From positions 1 to 45,781 of the forward strand of contig NZ_SMKK01000044.1 of the NCBI RefSeq assembly GCF_004348425.1: a stretch of DNA of 45,781 nt, in the 5' to 3' direction. Made by a program: the position numbers and the translations under genes. This DNA is from Actinomadura sp. 7K507. GTDB lineage: Bacteria > Actinomycetota > Actinomycetes > Streptosporangiales > Streptosporangiaceae. Below, in pieces: positions 17,041 to 25,623 of the stretch; the first letter of the stretch is position 1, and every line of letters starts with the position of its first letter. Under the pieces are notes generated by a model. That model made no database searches. It was not told the DNA's origin and worked only from the letters and a program-made list of their open reading frames with translations.

Positions 17041-17915
17041 TGAATGTGGATCGAGTCATTGGCGGTCGGTACGAAGTGGGTGACGTCATCGGCCGGGGTG
17101 CCACTGCCCACGTCCACCGCGGCCGCGACATCCGCTCGGGCCGTTCGGTCGCCCTCAAGATGCTCCGCCAGGACCTCGTGCGAGATCCGGCGTTCCAGGC
17201 CCGCTTCGAGCGCGAAGCGCTGACGGTGGCCGGTCTCAGCCATCCCGCCATCGTCTCCATCTACGACACCGGGCACGAGGAAGCCGGGGACGGCTCAGGG
17301 GGCAAGGTCCGAGTTCCCTTCATCGTCATGGAGTACGTCGAGGGGCGGTCCTTGCGGGATCTGCTCAGGACGCGCGGGCTCATGCTCAACGAAACCCTTC
17401 GGTATCAGGTCGGGATCCTCTCGGCGCTCGATTTCAGCCATCGGGCGGGCGTCGTCCATCGCGACATCAAGCCGGCCAACGTGATGATCACGCCGGAGGA
17501 CGCTGTCAAGGTCGTGGACTTCGGAATCTCGCGTGCCACCGGCGATCTGGCCGCGACCCTGACCCAGGCCCAGGTGTTCGTCGGAACCCCTTCGTACCTC
17601 TCTCCCGAGCAGGCGCGCGGTGAAACCGTGGACGCCCGCAGCGACCTCTACTCCGCAGGCTGCGTGCTTTACGAACTTCTGACCGGGCGGCCACCGTTCG
17701 TCGGGGACAACCCCCTCTCCGTTGCCTACCAGCACATCCACGAGCCGCCCACGCAGGTCCGCACCGTCCGTCCGGCACTTGATGCCGTACTCGCGAAGGC
17801 TCTCGCCAAGGACCGGGAGGACCGTTTCCAGGACGCGCGCTCGTTCCAGGAGTCGCTCTTGTCCGCGGTGAAAGACACCAAACACGTCCATCACGGCGCT
17901 CTAGTCAGCACCTGA
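17041..17915 (+). CDS. Serine/threonine protein kinase (Hanks type, soluble)
   Basis: This 291-aa protein is a kinase domain only. It has VIGRGATAHV glycine loop (17-26), VALK lysine 40, helix-C Glu near 59, catalytic VVHRDIKPANV, VDFGIS and PSYLSPEQARG. No transmembrane segment, PASTA repeats or other sensor domain follows, so it is predicted to be cytosolic. The ATG at 17041 gives the canonical RVIGGRYEVGDVIG beginning and has GGAG upstream. An upstream in-frame ATG at 16953 overlaps the permease stop, but the extra 29 residues are Ser/Arg-rich with poorer codon use. It is co-directional with the ABC pair, so it may be co-expressed. Confidence 0.93.
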
Positions 17916-18797
<882 letters not shown>

Positions 18798-18899
18798 GCT
18801 GATGTGACGGGCGGCCACCGTCCTTTGCTGCGGGGCCGCGGTGCAGAAGACCGCACGGAGCGGCCCCACAGACGACGGCCCTACCAACAGAGGAGCTTC

Positions 18900-19316
18900 A
18901 TGGACACCGGCACCCTGACCACGGAGGACCTCGAGTTTCTCGCCCGACCGCTGCACGGCTTCTTGACCGTGGCCGGGTCACCGCAACCCGCACAGCCCCG
19001 GCCGGTCTGGTTCGAGGCCACCGCGGACGGGACCATCCAACTGTTCACGCCGTCGGACTCGGTGAAACTGCGACGGCTGCGCCGCGATCCGCGCGCTTCG
19101 GTCGTCGTCGCCGCCCCGGTCGGCGAGCGTGAGCGCTGGGTATCGGTCACCGGCCATACCACCGCCGAAGACGACGGCGCACGGGAGCTCGCCGAGCGGC
19201 TCGCCGCCCGCTACTGGGATCTCGACGAGCGGGCGGACGACCTGACCGCGATGCTCGCCGACGAGCACGTCCGTGTCGTCCTCCACCCGGAGCGGGTGCG
19301 CCGCTTCGCATTCTGA
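18900..19316 (+). CDS. PPOX-class (F420/FMN-binding split-barrel) oxidoreductase
   Basis: This 138-aa pyridoxamine-5'-phosphate-oxidase-like split barrel has LHGFLTVAGSPQPAQPRPVWFEA at its N-terminus, then TPSDSVKLRRLRRDPRASVVVAA and a C-terminal HVRVVLHPERVRRFAF. This matches the actinobacterial F420-dependent PPOX group. It probably reduces an unknown substrate with F420H2 or FMN. The ATG is preceded by AGAGGAG; the upstream in-frame start has no site. It follows the hydrolase by ~100 nt on the same strand. Confidence 0.88.
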   Translation: MDTGTLTTEDLEFLARPLHGFLTVAGSPQPAQPRPVWFEATADGTIQLFTPSDSVKLRRLRRDPRASVVVAAPVGERERWVSVTGHTTAEDDGARELAERLAARYWDLDERADDLTAMLADEHVRVVLHPERVRRFAF

Positions 19317-19670
19317 ACGGAAGTGCTGGGCGACCTGTTGCCCGGCCGGTCCGGTGAGGGGGCGGTACCCGGCACTCGATCCCGCGAGCCGGGGAAGTTC
19401 AATCGAGGAGCAATGCTGGAGACCTGTGGATCGGCCGGGAAGGGGCGGGCCTTCCCGGTGATTTGCTGAGGGTTGCACGCGATCCCGAAGAGCGGCGATC
19501 CGGCAGGCCCGAGCGCGGGACATGGCTATGCGGAACATGGCGGAACTGGTCAAGACCCCAAGGGAACGGCCGGGCGCCCGAGCCGGGTGCCGGGGCCGCC
19601 GACGCGGTGTTCGGTACGGGAAAGTCGGCATAGGCCGACCGGCGGTGGCTCCCCTTCGACCTTGAAGATC
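19317..19670. other. Intergenic stretch without a recognisable gene
   Basis: I see no convincing gene between the PPOX stop and the tRNA-Pro terminator. A perfect 9-bp hairpin (CCGGGAAGG, 6-nt loop, CCTTCCCGG) at 19435-19458 may end transcription of the upstream operon. Confidence 0.5.
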
Positions 19671-19703
19671 GAAAAAGGGCTCCGGAATGATCTCCGAAGC
19701 CCT
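19671..19703 (-). terminator. Rho-independent terminator of a tRNA-Pro gene
   Basis: On the minus strand an 11-bp stem (AGGGCTTCGGA, 6-nt loop, TCCGGAGCCCT, one G-U pair) is followed by TTTTTCG. It lies ~20 nt past the tRNA-Pro 3' end and is the natural terminator of that tRNA. Confidence 0.85.
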
Positions 19704-19723
19704 CTGAGCTGGTGTTCCTGTGT

Positions 19724-19765
19724 CGGGACGGCGGGATTTGAACCCACGACCCCTTGACCCCCAGT
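19724..19765 (-). other. 3' half of tRNA-Pro(GGG): integration attachment site
   Basis: On the minus strand the sequence runs from the anticodon arm (ACTGGGGGTCAAGG) through the T-arm (GGGTTCAAATCCC) to the acceptor end (CGTCCCGA). The D-arm and 5' acceptor strand are missing: upstream bases do not continue a tRNA. A 3' half followed by its own terminator and beside an integrase is what remains at one end after integration into a tRNA gene, with the intact tRNA rebuilt at the other end. Confidence 0.85.
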
Positions 19766-19927
19766 GGCTTTGAGGTGTTCAACCTGCCGTCTTTGCGATC
19801 AGTCGAATCCATGAGAACATGCAGGTCAGCGACCTAAACTGGATGACACGCAGTCATCCTGGATGCCGCCCCGTAGGGCAGAGTCCACTAACGAGCCACT
19901 AACAAACGATCATTCGGGGGAGTGACG

Positions 19928-21268
19928 TTGGGGTACGCGTTCAAGCGGCTGGACCGGCACGGCAAGCCGCGCTACACCGCCTGCTACGAAGACCTCAAGG
20001 GCAAGATCACATCGGCGGGCACCTTCTCCTCCAAGAAGGAGGCCGACAAGGCCTGGCAACGCGCCGAGGCCGAGGTCGGCAAGGGCCGGGACCTCAACCT
20101 CAAGCGAGGACGACAGACCTTCAAGAAGTACGTCGAGGAGACCTGGCTGCCCAACCACGAGGTCGAGCCGACCACCATGCAGAGCTACCACTACTCCATC
20201 TACAAGCACGTCATGCCCGAGTTCGGTGCCATGCGGATGATGGACATCCTGCCCGAGCACGTCCGCGTCTGGATCAGGCGCATGAAGAAGAACGGTGTCT
20301 CCGCCGCCACCATCCGCTACAACAAGGTCGTCCTCAGCGCCATCTTCACCACCGCACTGAACGACCAGGTGACCTACATCCACCCCTGCAAAGGAGTCCG
20401 CACCCCCACCGTCCCCGAAAAGCCGCTGGAAATCATCAACCCAGAGCAGTTCGACGATCTCTACCACGCACTCCCGGACGCCGACTCCAAACTCCTGGTC
20501 GAAACCGCCATCGAAACAGGCCTGCGCTGGGGTGAGCTCACCGAACTCCGCGGCCGCGACCTCAAAACCCGTTCCCGCCTCCTGACGGTCAGCCGCGTCG
20601 TAGTGGAACTCAACCCGAAATTCCACCCCGAAGGCAAACGCTTCCTGGTCAAGGACTACCCCAAAGACAAAGAGTGGCGACGCTTCAAGCTCAGTGACCA
20701 GATCGTCGCCAAACTCGATGACCACATCATCGAAGAGAAACTCGGCACCGACGGACTCCTGTTCGTGTACCAGCCGGAAGCCGCGATCGAGCAGCAATCC
20801 GCCCCTCTCGCCCCGGAGGCACTCGGCTGGACCGAAGAGAACGCCAAGGGACGCCGATACCGACACGGCACACTAAGCGCCTACAACGCCGCCAAATGCC
20901 GCTGCGACCATTGCAGAAGAGCCTTCGCCGAATACCGGGCCCGCCGCCGCGCCGACGGCAAGGACAACCCCCGCGAACACCGCCGCCGTGAGACCGACGG
21001 TCACATGCCCGCCAACTGGTTCCGCAACCAGATCTGGAAGCCCGCCCTCAAGAAGGCCGACCTGGACGTCAAGGTCCGCATCCACGACCTCCGCCACGCC
21101 CACGCCTCCTGGCTCTTGGCCGGCGGCGCCGACCTCCAAGTCGTCAAGGAACGCCTCGGGCACGGGTCAATCTCGACCACCGAGCGCTACCTGCACACCC
21201 TCGACGACGCCGACGACACCGCCCTCGCCGCCTTCGACAAGATCCGCAGCCGCCGCCGCACCGATTGA
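19928..21268 (+). CDS. Tyrosine site-specific integrase (phage/ICE type)
   Basis: This ~446-aa integrase has an N-terminal arm-binding region (YAFKRLDRHGKPRYTA, then SKKEADKAW), a SAM-like core-binding domain (~65-165: FKKYVEETWLPNHE) and a catalytic domain with Arg in TGLRWGELTELRG, HDLRHAHASWLLAGG (His-x-x-Arg), RLGHGSISTTERY (His and Tyr nucleophile). An insert near residues 315-345 (HGTLSAYNAAKCRCDHCRRA) has a CxCxxC cluster not found in the minimal family. TTG at 19928 is preferred because GGGGGAG lies 5 nt upstream; GTG at 19922 is the alternative. It sits 160 bp from the tRNA-Pro half, the usual place for the integrase of an element inserted there. Confidence 0.93.
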   Translation: MGYAFKRLDRHGKPRYTACYEDLKGKITSAGTFSSKKEADKAWQRAEAEVGKGRDLNLKRGRQTFKKYVEETWLPNHEVEPTTMQSYHYSIYKHVMPEFGAMRMMDILPEHVRVWIRRMKKNGVSAATIRYNKVVLSAIFTTALNDQVTYIHPCKGVRTPTVPEKPLEIINPEQFDDLYHALPDADSKLLVETAIETGLRWGELTELRGRDLKTRSRLLTVSRVVVELNPKFHPEGKRFLVKDYPKDKEWRRFKLSDQIVAKLDDHIIEEKLGTDGLLFVYQPEAAIEQQSAPLAPEALGWTEENAKGRRYRHGTLSAYNAAKCRCDHCRRAFAEYRARRRADGKDNPREHRRRETDGHMPANWFRNQIWKPALKKADLDVKVRIHDLRHAHASWLLAGGADLQVVKERLGHGSISTTERYLHTLDDADDTALAAFDKIRSRRRTD

Positions 21269-21372
21269 TGGATGTTCTGCTCGAAGCGGGTCAGGCAAGG
21301 AGATATGCCCGGGAAGTGATCACCTGATATGTCTGCGTCATCATGCGGTGATGCTGGGTTGCGCAACCTCCG

Positions 21373-21392
21373 GATTAAAAGTCGGCTGCTCT
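21373..21392 (-). other. 20-nt tRNA-Lys(TTT)-like fragment
   Basis: On the minus strand AGAGCAGCCGACTTTTAATC equals the end of the D-arm through the anticodon loop of tRNA-Lys(TTT). The following bases do not complete a proper anticodon stem or T-arm, so it is not a functional tRNA. It may be an old attachment-site scar. The 247-bp gap around it (21269-21515) contains no gene I can support. Confidence 0.4.
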
Positions 21393-21515
21393 CGTATCAG
21401 AACAGTGCTCTCCCTGTCGGGCTGTACCGCTCTGTCCACATTCAGCACCATCCCGTGCCGGTGCCGCCGGTTCCCGACCTTCCGGGAAACATCATCCGGC
21501 TCCAGCGCGCGGGAG

Positions 21516-22892
21516 TCAGGAAAGAGGGTCGTACCGGCGAGCCGCGAGGCGGCCCATGGCGGGCAGGCCCGCCTGTGTTTCGCGGAGCACCCATCGGTGG
21601 AGGATCGGGAGTGCGGACGCCATGGACATCGTGCCTGCGCGCAGTGCTTCGGCGAGGTGGGCCTGGCCCGTTGCGACGTCGGCCGGGCGGGATCCGAGGA
21701 CGGATTCGAGGTCGTCGAGTTCGCTGCGGTTCTTGGCGTCCGCGAGCCGCTCGCTCTCGCGGAGGTACTTCAGGATGCGCGCCAGGCCCTTGCTGCGCAG
21801 GACGACGAAGGGGTCCTCGCTGCGCGGGACGATGATGTCCTTGATCTGGGCGAGCGCCGCGTCGTAGTACCGCTCGTTGGCGCTGGGGGACGCCTCCAGC
21901 GGCGCCGGGGTTTCCAGGGTGGTGCCGGTGGCGTCCGCCAGTGCCTCGACGAACAGGCGGCGGTGCAGGATGCCGTACACCAGGCCGTTGCCCACCTCCC
22001 CCAAGGGGTCGGGACGTTCTGCACCCTGGTGGCCCAGGATCAGGATGCGCAGTTCGGCCAGGACGCGGTAGTAGCGGATGCGGTCGGGGTCCACGGTGTT
22101 TCCGGACGCCGTCGCGTAGTCGGCCAGCCGGTCGGGGATGTGCGTGAACGGCTCCTGGACCGCGCGGAGCGTGAGCCATGCCAGGTCGTCGTGCGGGTCG
22201 CCCAGGTGGGCGAGCTCCCAGTCGAGCACGGCGGTGACCCGGCCGTCCTGGTAGAGGAAGTTGCCCGGGCCGGTGTCGCCCTGCACGATCACCACAGGAC
22301 CGGACGCGTTGGGGACGTTCTGGCGCACCCAGGCGAGGCCGAGCTCGACGAGCGGGTCGGCGGGAGCCCTGGAGGCCCGGTAGAGCGCTTCCCAGCGGTC
22401 GATCTCGGCGTGCACGAGGTCGCGCAGGTCCGTGTCCGGGGCGGTGGAGAGGATCCTGCGCGGGTCGACCGCGTGCAGGGCGGCGAGGATCTCCATGAAC
22501 TCGCGCGCGATGCGGAGCCGCTGCTCCTCGTCCCGCAACTGGGAGAACCAGGTCTGGCCTGGGGCCCGCTCGGCGAGGATGGCCTGCTCGGTGGGGTGCA
22601 CGGCGTGGATGCGCGGCACCGGGACGGGCGTGTCCTGGAGGGCGAGGAAGAAGCGTGCCTCGTCGTGAAGGGTGAAGGAGTCGTCCCCCTTGCCTCGGTC
22701 GTAGCGGAGGAACAGCTCCAGCCGCGTTCCGTCCGCCTTCTCCGCGTCGACGAACCAGGCCTCGCGGCGTCCCCCTCCCGGCCGCCGGTCAAAGGAGACG
22801 ATCTTCCCTTGGACGGCGCCGGCCATCCAGTCGACGAGGTCCTGGCTGAGCCCGGTGGCCGGTTCCTTCCGGGGTGAGGCGGACGTGCCCAT
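21516..22892 (-). CDS. APH-fold phosphotransferase family protein
   Basis: This 458-aa protein has the aminoglycoside-phosphotransferase/choline-kinase fold: VVIVQGDTGPGNFLYQDGRVTAV is the catalytic loop (HxD-type with Asp, Asn), and VLDWELAHLGDPHDDLAWL the metal-binding DxD-type loop. The first residue of the catalytic loop is QGD rather than the usual HGD. Members of this ACAD10/11-like group in catabolic clusters probably act on hydroxyacyl or alcohol metabolites, not on antibiotics. A long C-terminal extension (~340-458) is alpha-helical. The ATG shares one base with the stop of the upstream gene (TGATG) and has GGAGG, so it is coupled to it. Confidence 0.88.
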   Translation of the reverse strand: MGTSASPRKEPATGLSQDLVDWMAGAVQGKIVSFDRRPGGGRREAWFVDAEKADGTRLELFLRYDRGKGDDSFTLHDEARFFLALQDTPVPVPRIHAVHPTEQAILAERAPGQTWFSQLRDEEQRLRIAREFMEILAALHAVDPRRILSTAPDTDLRDLVHAEIDRWEALYRASRAPADPLVELGLAWVRQNVPNASGPVVIVQGDTGPGNFLYQDGRVTAVLDWELAHLGDPHDDLAWLTLRAVQEPFTHIPDRLADYATASGNTVDPDRIRYYRVLAELRILILGHQGAERPDPLGEVGNGLVYGILHRRLFVEALADATGTTLETPAPLEASPSANERYYDAALAQIKDIIVPRSEDPFVVLRSKGLARILKYLRESERLADAKNRSELDDLESVLGSRPADVATGQAHLAEALRAGTMSMASALPILHRWVLRETQAGLPAMGRLAARRYDPLS

Positions 22893-23827
22893 CACGCTCC
22901 TCCGTTCCAGGGCCGGGGCCAGTCCCGCAGCGGCCAGACGTCCTGGTCCTCGCCGGTCAGGGTCTGCCCCTCCACGGTCCAACGCAGGCAGGTGCACAGG
23001 CACAGCGAGGTGGCGCCCGGCAGGACCAGCCTGCTCGTGCCCTCCGCACGTGCCTGCGTGACGCGGCCGAGCTCGTCGCGGACCTCCACGGAGATCGCGG
23101 TCACCCAGTTCTCGGCGGGGTCGCGTTCGACCTCGCGGCGGCCGTCCACGATGCGTGCCACCTGGCCGTCCCGCCGCACGTAGCCGCTGTAGACGTGCTC
23201 GGCGCCGGGGCCCCTGGGCGCGGTGTAGGTCAGGAAGCTGAGATCGGGGGACGCGGCCCAGGTGTAGCCGACCCGGCGGTAGCCGCGCTCGTGCCGAGGC
23301 CCCCAGGAACGGTCGCGCATGGCGTGGCAGTCGACGTCGATCCGCTCACCGTCCAGGAGGATGTGACCGCTGATCCGTCCCGTCTGGTCGTAGTGGGACG
23401 CCTTGGGGTACGGCGGTTCGCCGGGGCGCAGCGGTACCGGTTCCTCGACCGCGTCGAAGCGGAACCGCACCTCGACCCGGTCGCGGTCGTCGTACCGGAG
23501 GTCGTAGGACATGCCGGGCTCCAGCGTCCGGACCGACAGGCCGGTGGGGAAGTCGAGGGCTCCCGGGCCGCGGGGGGTCGGCATCTTGAGGTGGCCGAAA
23601 CTCTGGAAGAAGGGGACGCGCCACGGGACCGTCCCGGTACGGTCCCACATCCACATGCCGCCGCCCGTCGTCCCCGGGGTCCCGCGGATCGACGCGTACA
23701 GCCATCCGCCGAGATCGCGTTCCGGGACGAAGAAGGAGTACCAGAAGGTCTCCGTCTCGTAGAAGTCGTCGCTGGGGGTGTGCAGGTCGTCGTCGGCGGG
23801 CGAGAAGCGGTCCTCGGTCTCGATCAC
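22892..23827 (-). CDS. DUF7064-like (CrtC/lipocalin-like fold) protein
   Basis: This 311-aa beta-rich protein has WYSFFVPERDLGGWLYASIR near the N-terminus, GGGMWMWDRTG, ASHYDQTGRISGHILLDGE, then DCHAMRDRSWGPRHERG and YTWAASPDLSFL. The arrangement recalls the hydroxyneurosporene-synthase (CrtC)-like two-lipocalin proteins placed in DUF7064/7065. CrtC relatives hydrate double bonds; a role in hydrating or binding a hydrophobic substrate is inference. GTG at 23827 was chosen because GGAAGGGA precedes it and upstream codons look non-coding. The stop overlaps the phosphotransferase start. Confidence 0.75.
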   Translation of the reverse strand: MIETEDRFSPADDDLHTPSDDFYETETFWYSFFVPERDLGGWLYASIRGTPGTTGGGMWMWDRTGTVPWRVPFFQSFGHLKMPTPRGPGALDFPTGLSVRTLEPGMSYDLRYDDRDRVEVRFRFDAVEEPVPLRPGEPPYPKASHYDQTGRISGHILLDGERIDVDCHAMRDRSWGPRHERGYRRVGYTWAASPDLSFLTYTAPRGPGAEHVYSGYVRRDGQVARIVDGRREVERDPAENWVTAISVEVRDELGRVTQARAEGTSRLVLPGATSLCLCTCLRWTVEGQTLTGEDQDVWPLRDWPRPWNGGA

Positions 23828-23876
23828 GGTCGGGTCCCTTCCGTCAGGGGGTGGCTTGCCAAGGGGAGCGGCGGGT

Positions 23877-25526
23877 TCAGCCGTCCGCACGCAGCAGCAG
23901 GGCGCCCGACGGGACGCCCCCGCCGGCGCTGACGACGGCGACGCGGGCGTCCGGCACCTGCCTGGCCCCGGCCTCACCCCGCAGTTGCAGCATCGCCTCG
24001 CGGACGAATCCGTAGCCGTGGGTGCGCCCGGCGGACAGCTGGCCGCCGTGGGTGTTGAGCGGCAGCCGTCCGTCGAGCGCGATGCCGCGGCCCTCGTCGA
24101 TGAAGTCCCGGGCGCCGCCGAACTCGCAGAACCCGAGTGCCTCCAGCCACGACAGGGCGTTGAAGGAGAACCCGTCGTACAGTTCGGCGACGTCGACGTC
24201 GCGCGGGCGCAGCGACGTGCGGCTCCACAGGTGCGCCGAGGGGCCGAGCGACTGCGGGAGGTGGGTCAGGGTGTCCTGGTCCCAGCTCAGCCGCTCGGTG
24301 ATCTGGGTGCCGACCGCCTCGACCAGCACGGAGGGCTTCGGCCGGTCCGCCGCGGTCTCCGCAGCGGACACGACGACGGCGACCGCGCCGTCCACGGGGA
24401 CGTCGCAGTCGTACAGCCCGAATGGGGTCGAGACCATCCGGGCCGCGAGGTAGTCGTCCATGGTCAGCGGGTCGCGGTAGACGGCGTCGGGGTTGAGGGC
24501 GGCGTTGCGCCGCGTGTTGACCGCGATCCAGCCGAGCATCTTGCGGTCGCCGCCGTACCGGTGGAAGTAGTGGGACGCCTGGCAGGCGATCCAGTTCGCG
24601 GCCGACGCCGCGCCGAACGGCAGCCGCCACTCCATCATGCCGGTCGCCGGGCCCTCGGGGAGGTGCCACCGGCCGGAGCGGACCAGGGCCATGTGGGACG
24701 ACTCCCACACCGTCCGGAAGCACAGCACGTGCCGGCACAGCCCGGCGGCGACGGCCAGCATCGCCGAGGTGATCGACCCGATCTGGCCGGGCGTCTCCGA
24801 GCCGCCGTTGACCCAGGTCGGGCGCAGCCGCAGGGCCTCCTCCAGGGCCATGACCCCGCCCTCCGACATGCCCCCGGGGGCCGGGCCGGGGTAGGTGGCC
24901 AGGCCGTCGATGTCGTCCGGGGTCAGGCCCGCGTCCTCGATCGCGTTCATGCAGGCGTCCGCGGTGAGTGCCAGCGGATCGACCATGAGGCGGCGGCCGA
25001 CCGCCGACTGCCCGACGCCGGTCAGGGCCACCCTGTCCTCGAACTTGCGCGGGGCGGCCATCGGACGCGGCACGGGGCGGCGGGCCGGCGGGCCGGGGAC
25101 GGGTCCTCCGGGACGGTCCGGGTCCGGCTCGAACAGCGGTACGTGGACCTCGCCGGCCTTCTCGAACAGCACCCGCACCCGCATGCCCACGTGCACGTCG
25201 CCGGGCTCGCAGTTGACGATGTTGGTGGTGAGGCGCGCCCCTTCGTCCTCGTCCAGGACGACGATCGCGATGACGTAGGGCGGCGGGAAGCCCGGCAGCC
25301 ACTGCTGGTGGTTCACGGTGAACCCGGCGACCGTGGCCCCGCCGCCGACCGGCGTCATGGTCATCGCCGGGCTCCGGCAGGACCGGCAGCGCGGCAGCGG
25401 CGGATGCGTGTAGGCCGAGCAGTCGGCGCATCGCGCGATGCGCAGTTCCCCGTCCCCGCCCGCGGCCCAGAAGTCCGCGCTGGCGAGTGTCGGCTGCGGT
25501 ACGGGCCGCGCCGTCGGCTGATCCAT
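23877..25526 (-). CDS. Fusion of DUF35 OB-fold protein and thiolase-like lipid-transfer protein (probable retro-aldolase)
   Basis: The 549-aa protein begins with a DUF35 unit: a zinc ribbon with Cys33/36/47/50 (RCADCSAYT, PRCRSC) and an OB fold (~55-140: GFTVNHQQWLPGFPPPYVIAIV). After a proline-rich linker (~145-160), residues ~165-549 are an SCP-x/Ltp2-like thiolase fold with ALTGVGQSAVGRR, NGGSETPGQIGSIT, AELYDGFSFNAL and NTHGGQLSAGRTHGYG. The thiolase nucleophile Cys is absent, as in Ltp2. In actinobacterial steroid degradation Ltp2 with a separate DUF35 protein (ChsH2) cleaves a side-chain hydroxyacyl-CoA by retro-aldol reaction. Here both parts are in one chain. The gene has a consensus promoter placed so close that the message should be leaderless. 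Confidence 0.88.
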   Translation of the reverse strand: MDQPTARPVPQPTLASADFWAAGGDGELRIARCADCSAYTHPPLPRCRSCRSPAMTMTPVGGGATVAGFTVNHQQWLPGFPPPYVIAIVVLDEDEGARLTTNIVNCEPGDVHVGMRVRVLFEKAGEVHVPLFEPDPDRPGGPVPGPPARRPVPRPMAAPRKFEDRVALTGVGQSAVGRRLMVDPLALTADACMNAIEDAGLTPDDIDGLATYPGPAPGGMSEGGVMALEEALRLRPTWVNGGSETPGQIGSITSAMLAVAAGLCRHVLCFRTVWESSHMALVRSGRWHLPEGPATGMMEWRLPFGAASAANWIACQASHYFHRYGGDRKMLGWIAVNTRRNAALNPDAVYRDPLTMDDYLAARMVSTPFGLYDCDVPVDGAVAVVVSAAETAADRPKPSVLVEAVGTQITERLSWDQDTLTHLPQSLGPSAHLWSRTSLRPRDVDVAELYDGFSFNALSWLEALGFCEFGGARDFIDEGRGIALDGRLPLNTHGGQLSAGRTHGYGFVREAMLQLRGEAGARQVPDARVAVVSAGGGVPSGALLLRADG

Positions 25527-25533
25527 GAGACGG

Positions 25534-25563
25534 GATTATAGTGCTCACAATTTCGGGACATCA
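25534..25563 (-). promoter_or_regulatory. Consensus sigma-70-type promoter of the DUF35-Ltp gene
   Basis: On the minus strand TTGATG and TATAAT are 18 bp apart. The last T of TATAAT lies 8 nt before the ATG, so transcription should begin at or next to the start codon. AGTGCTC-type direct repeats at ~25540-25559 and 25602-25620 overlap or flank it and may be an operator. Confidence 0.7.
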
Positions 25564-25623
25564 AGGCTAGAAGCCGGAGTATCTCTTATTATTGCGGTAT
25601 TGAGTGCTCTCAAAACGGGACGA

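Noticed and set aside
19724..19765. Functional tRNA-Pro gene
   Set aside because: The 5' acceptor strand and D-arm are missing; only the 3' half is present.
21516..22892. Aminoglycoside resistance gene
   Set aside because: The fold is APH-like but the context and overall motifs fit the ACAD10/11-like catabolic group; no reason to call resistance.
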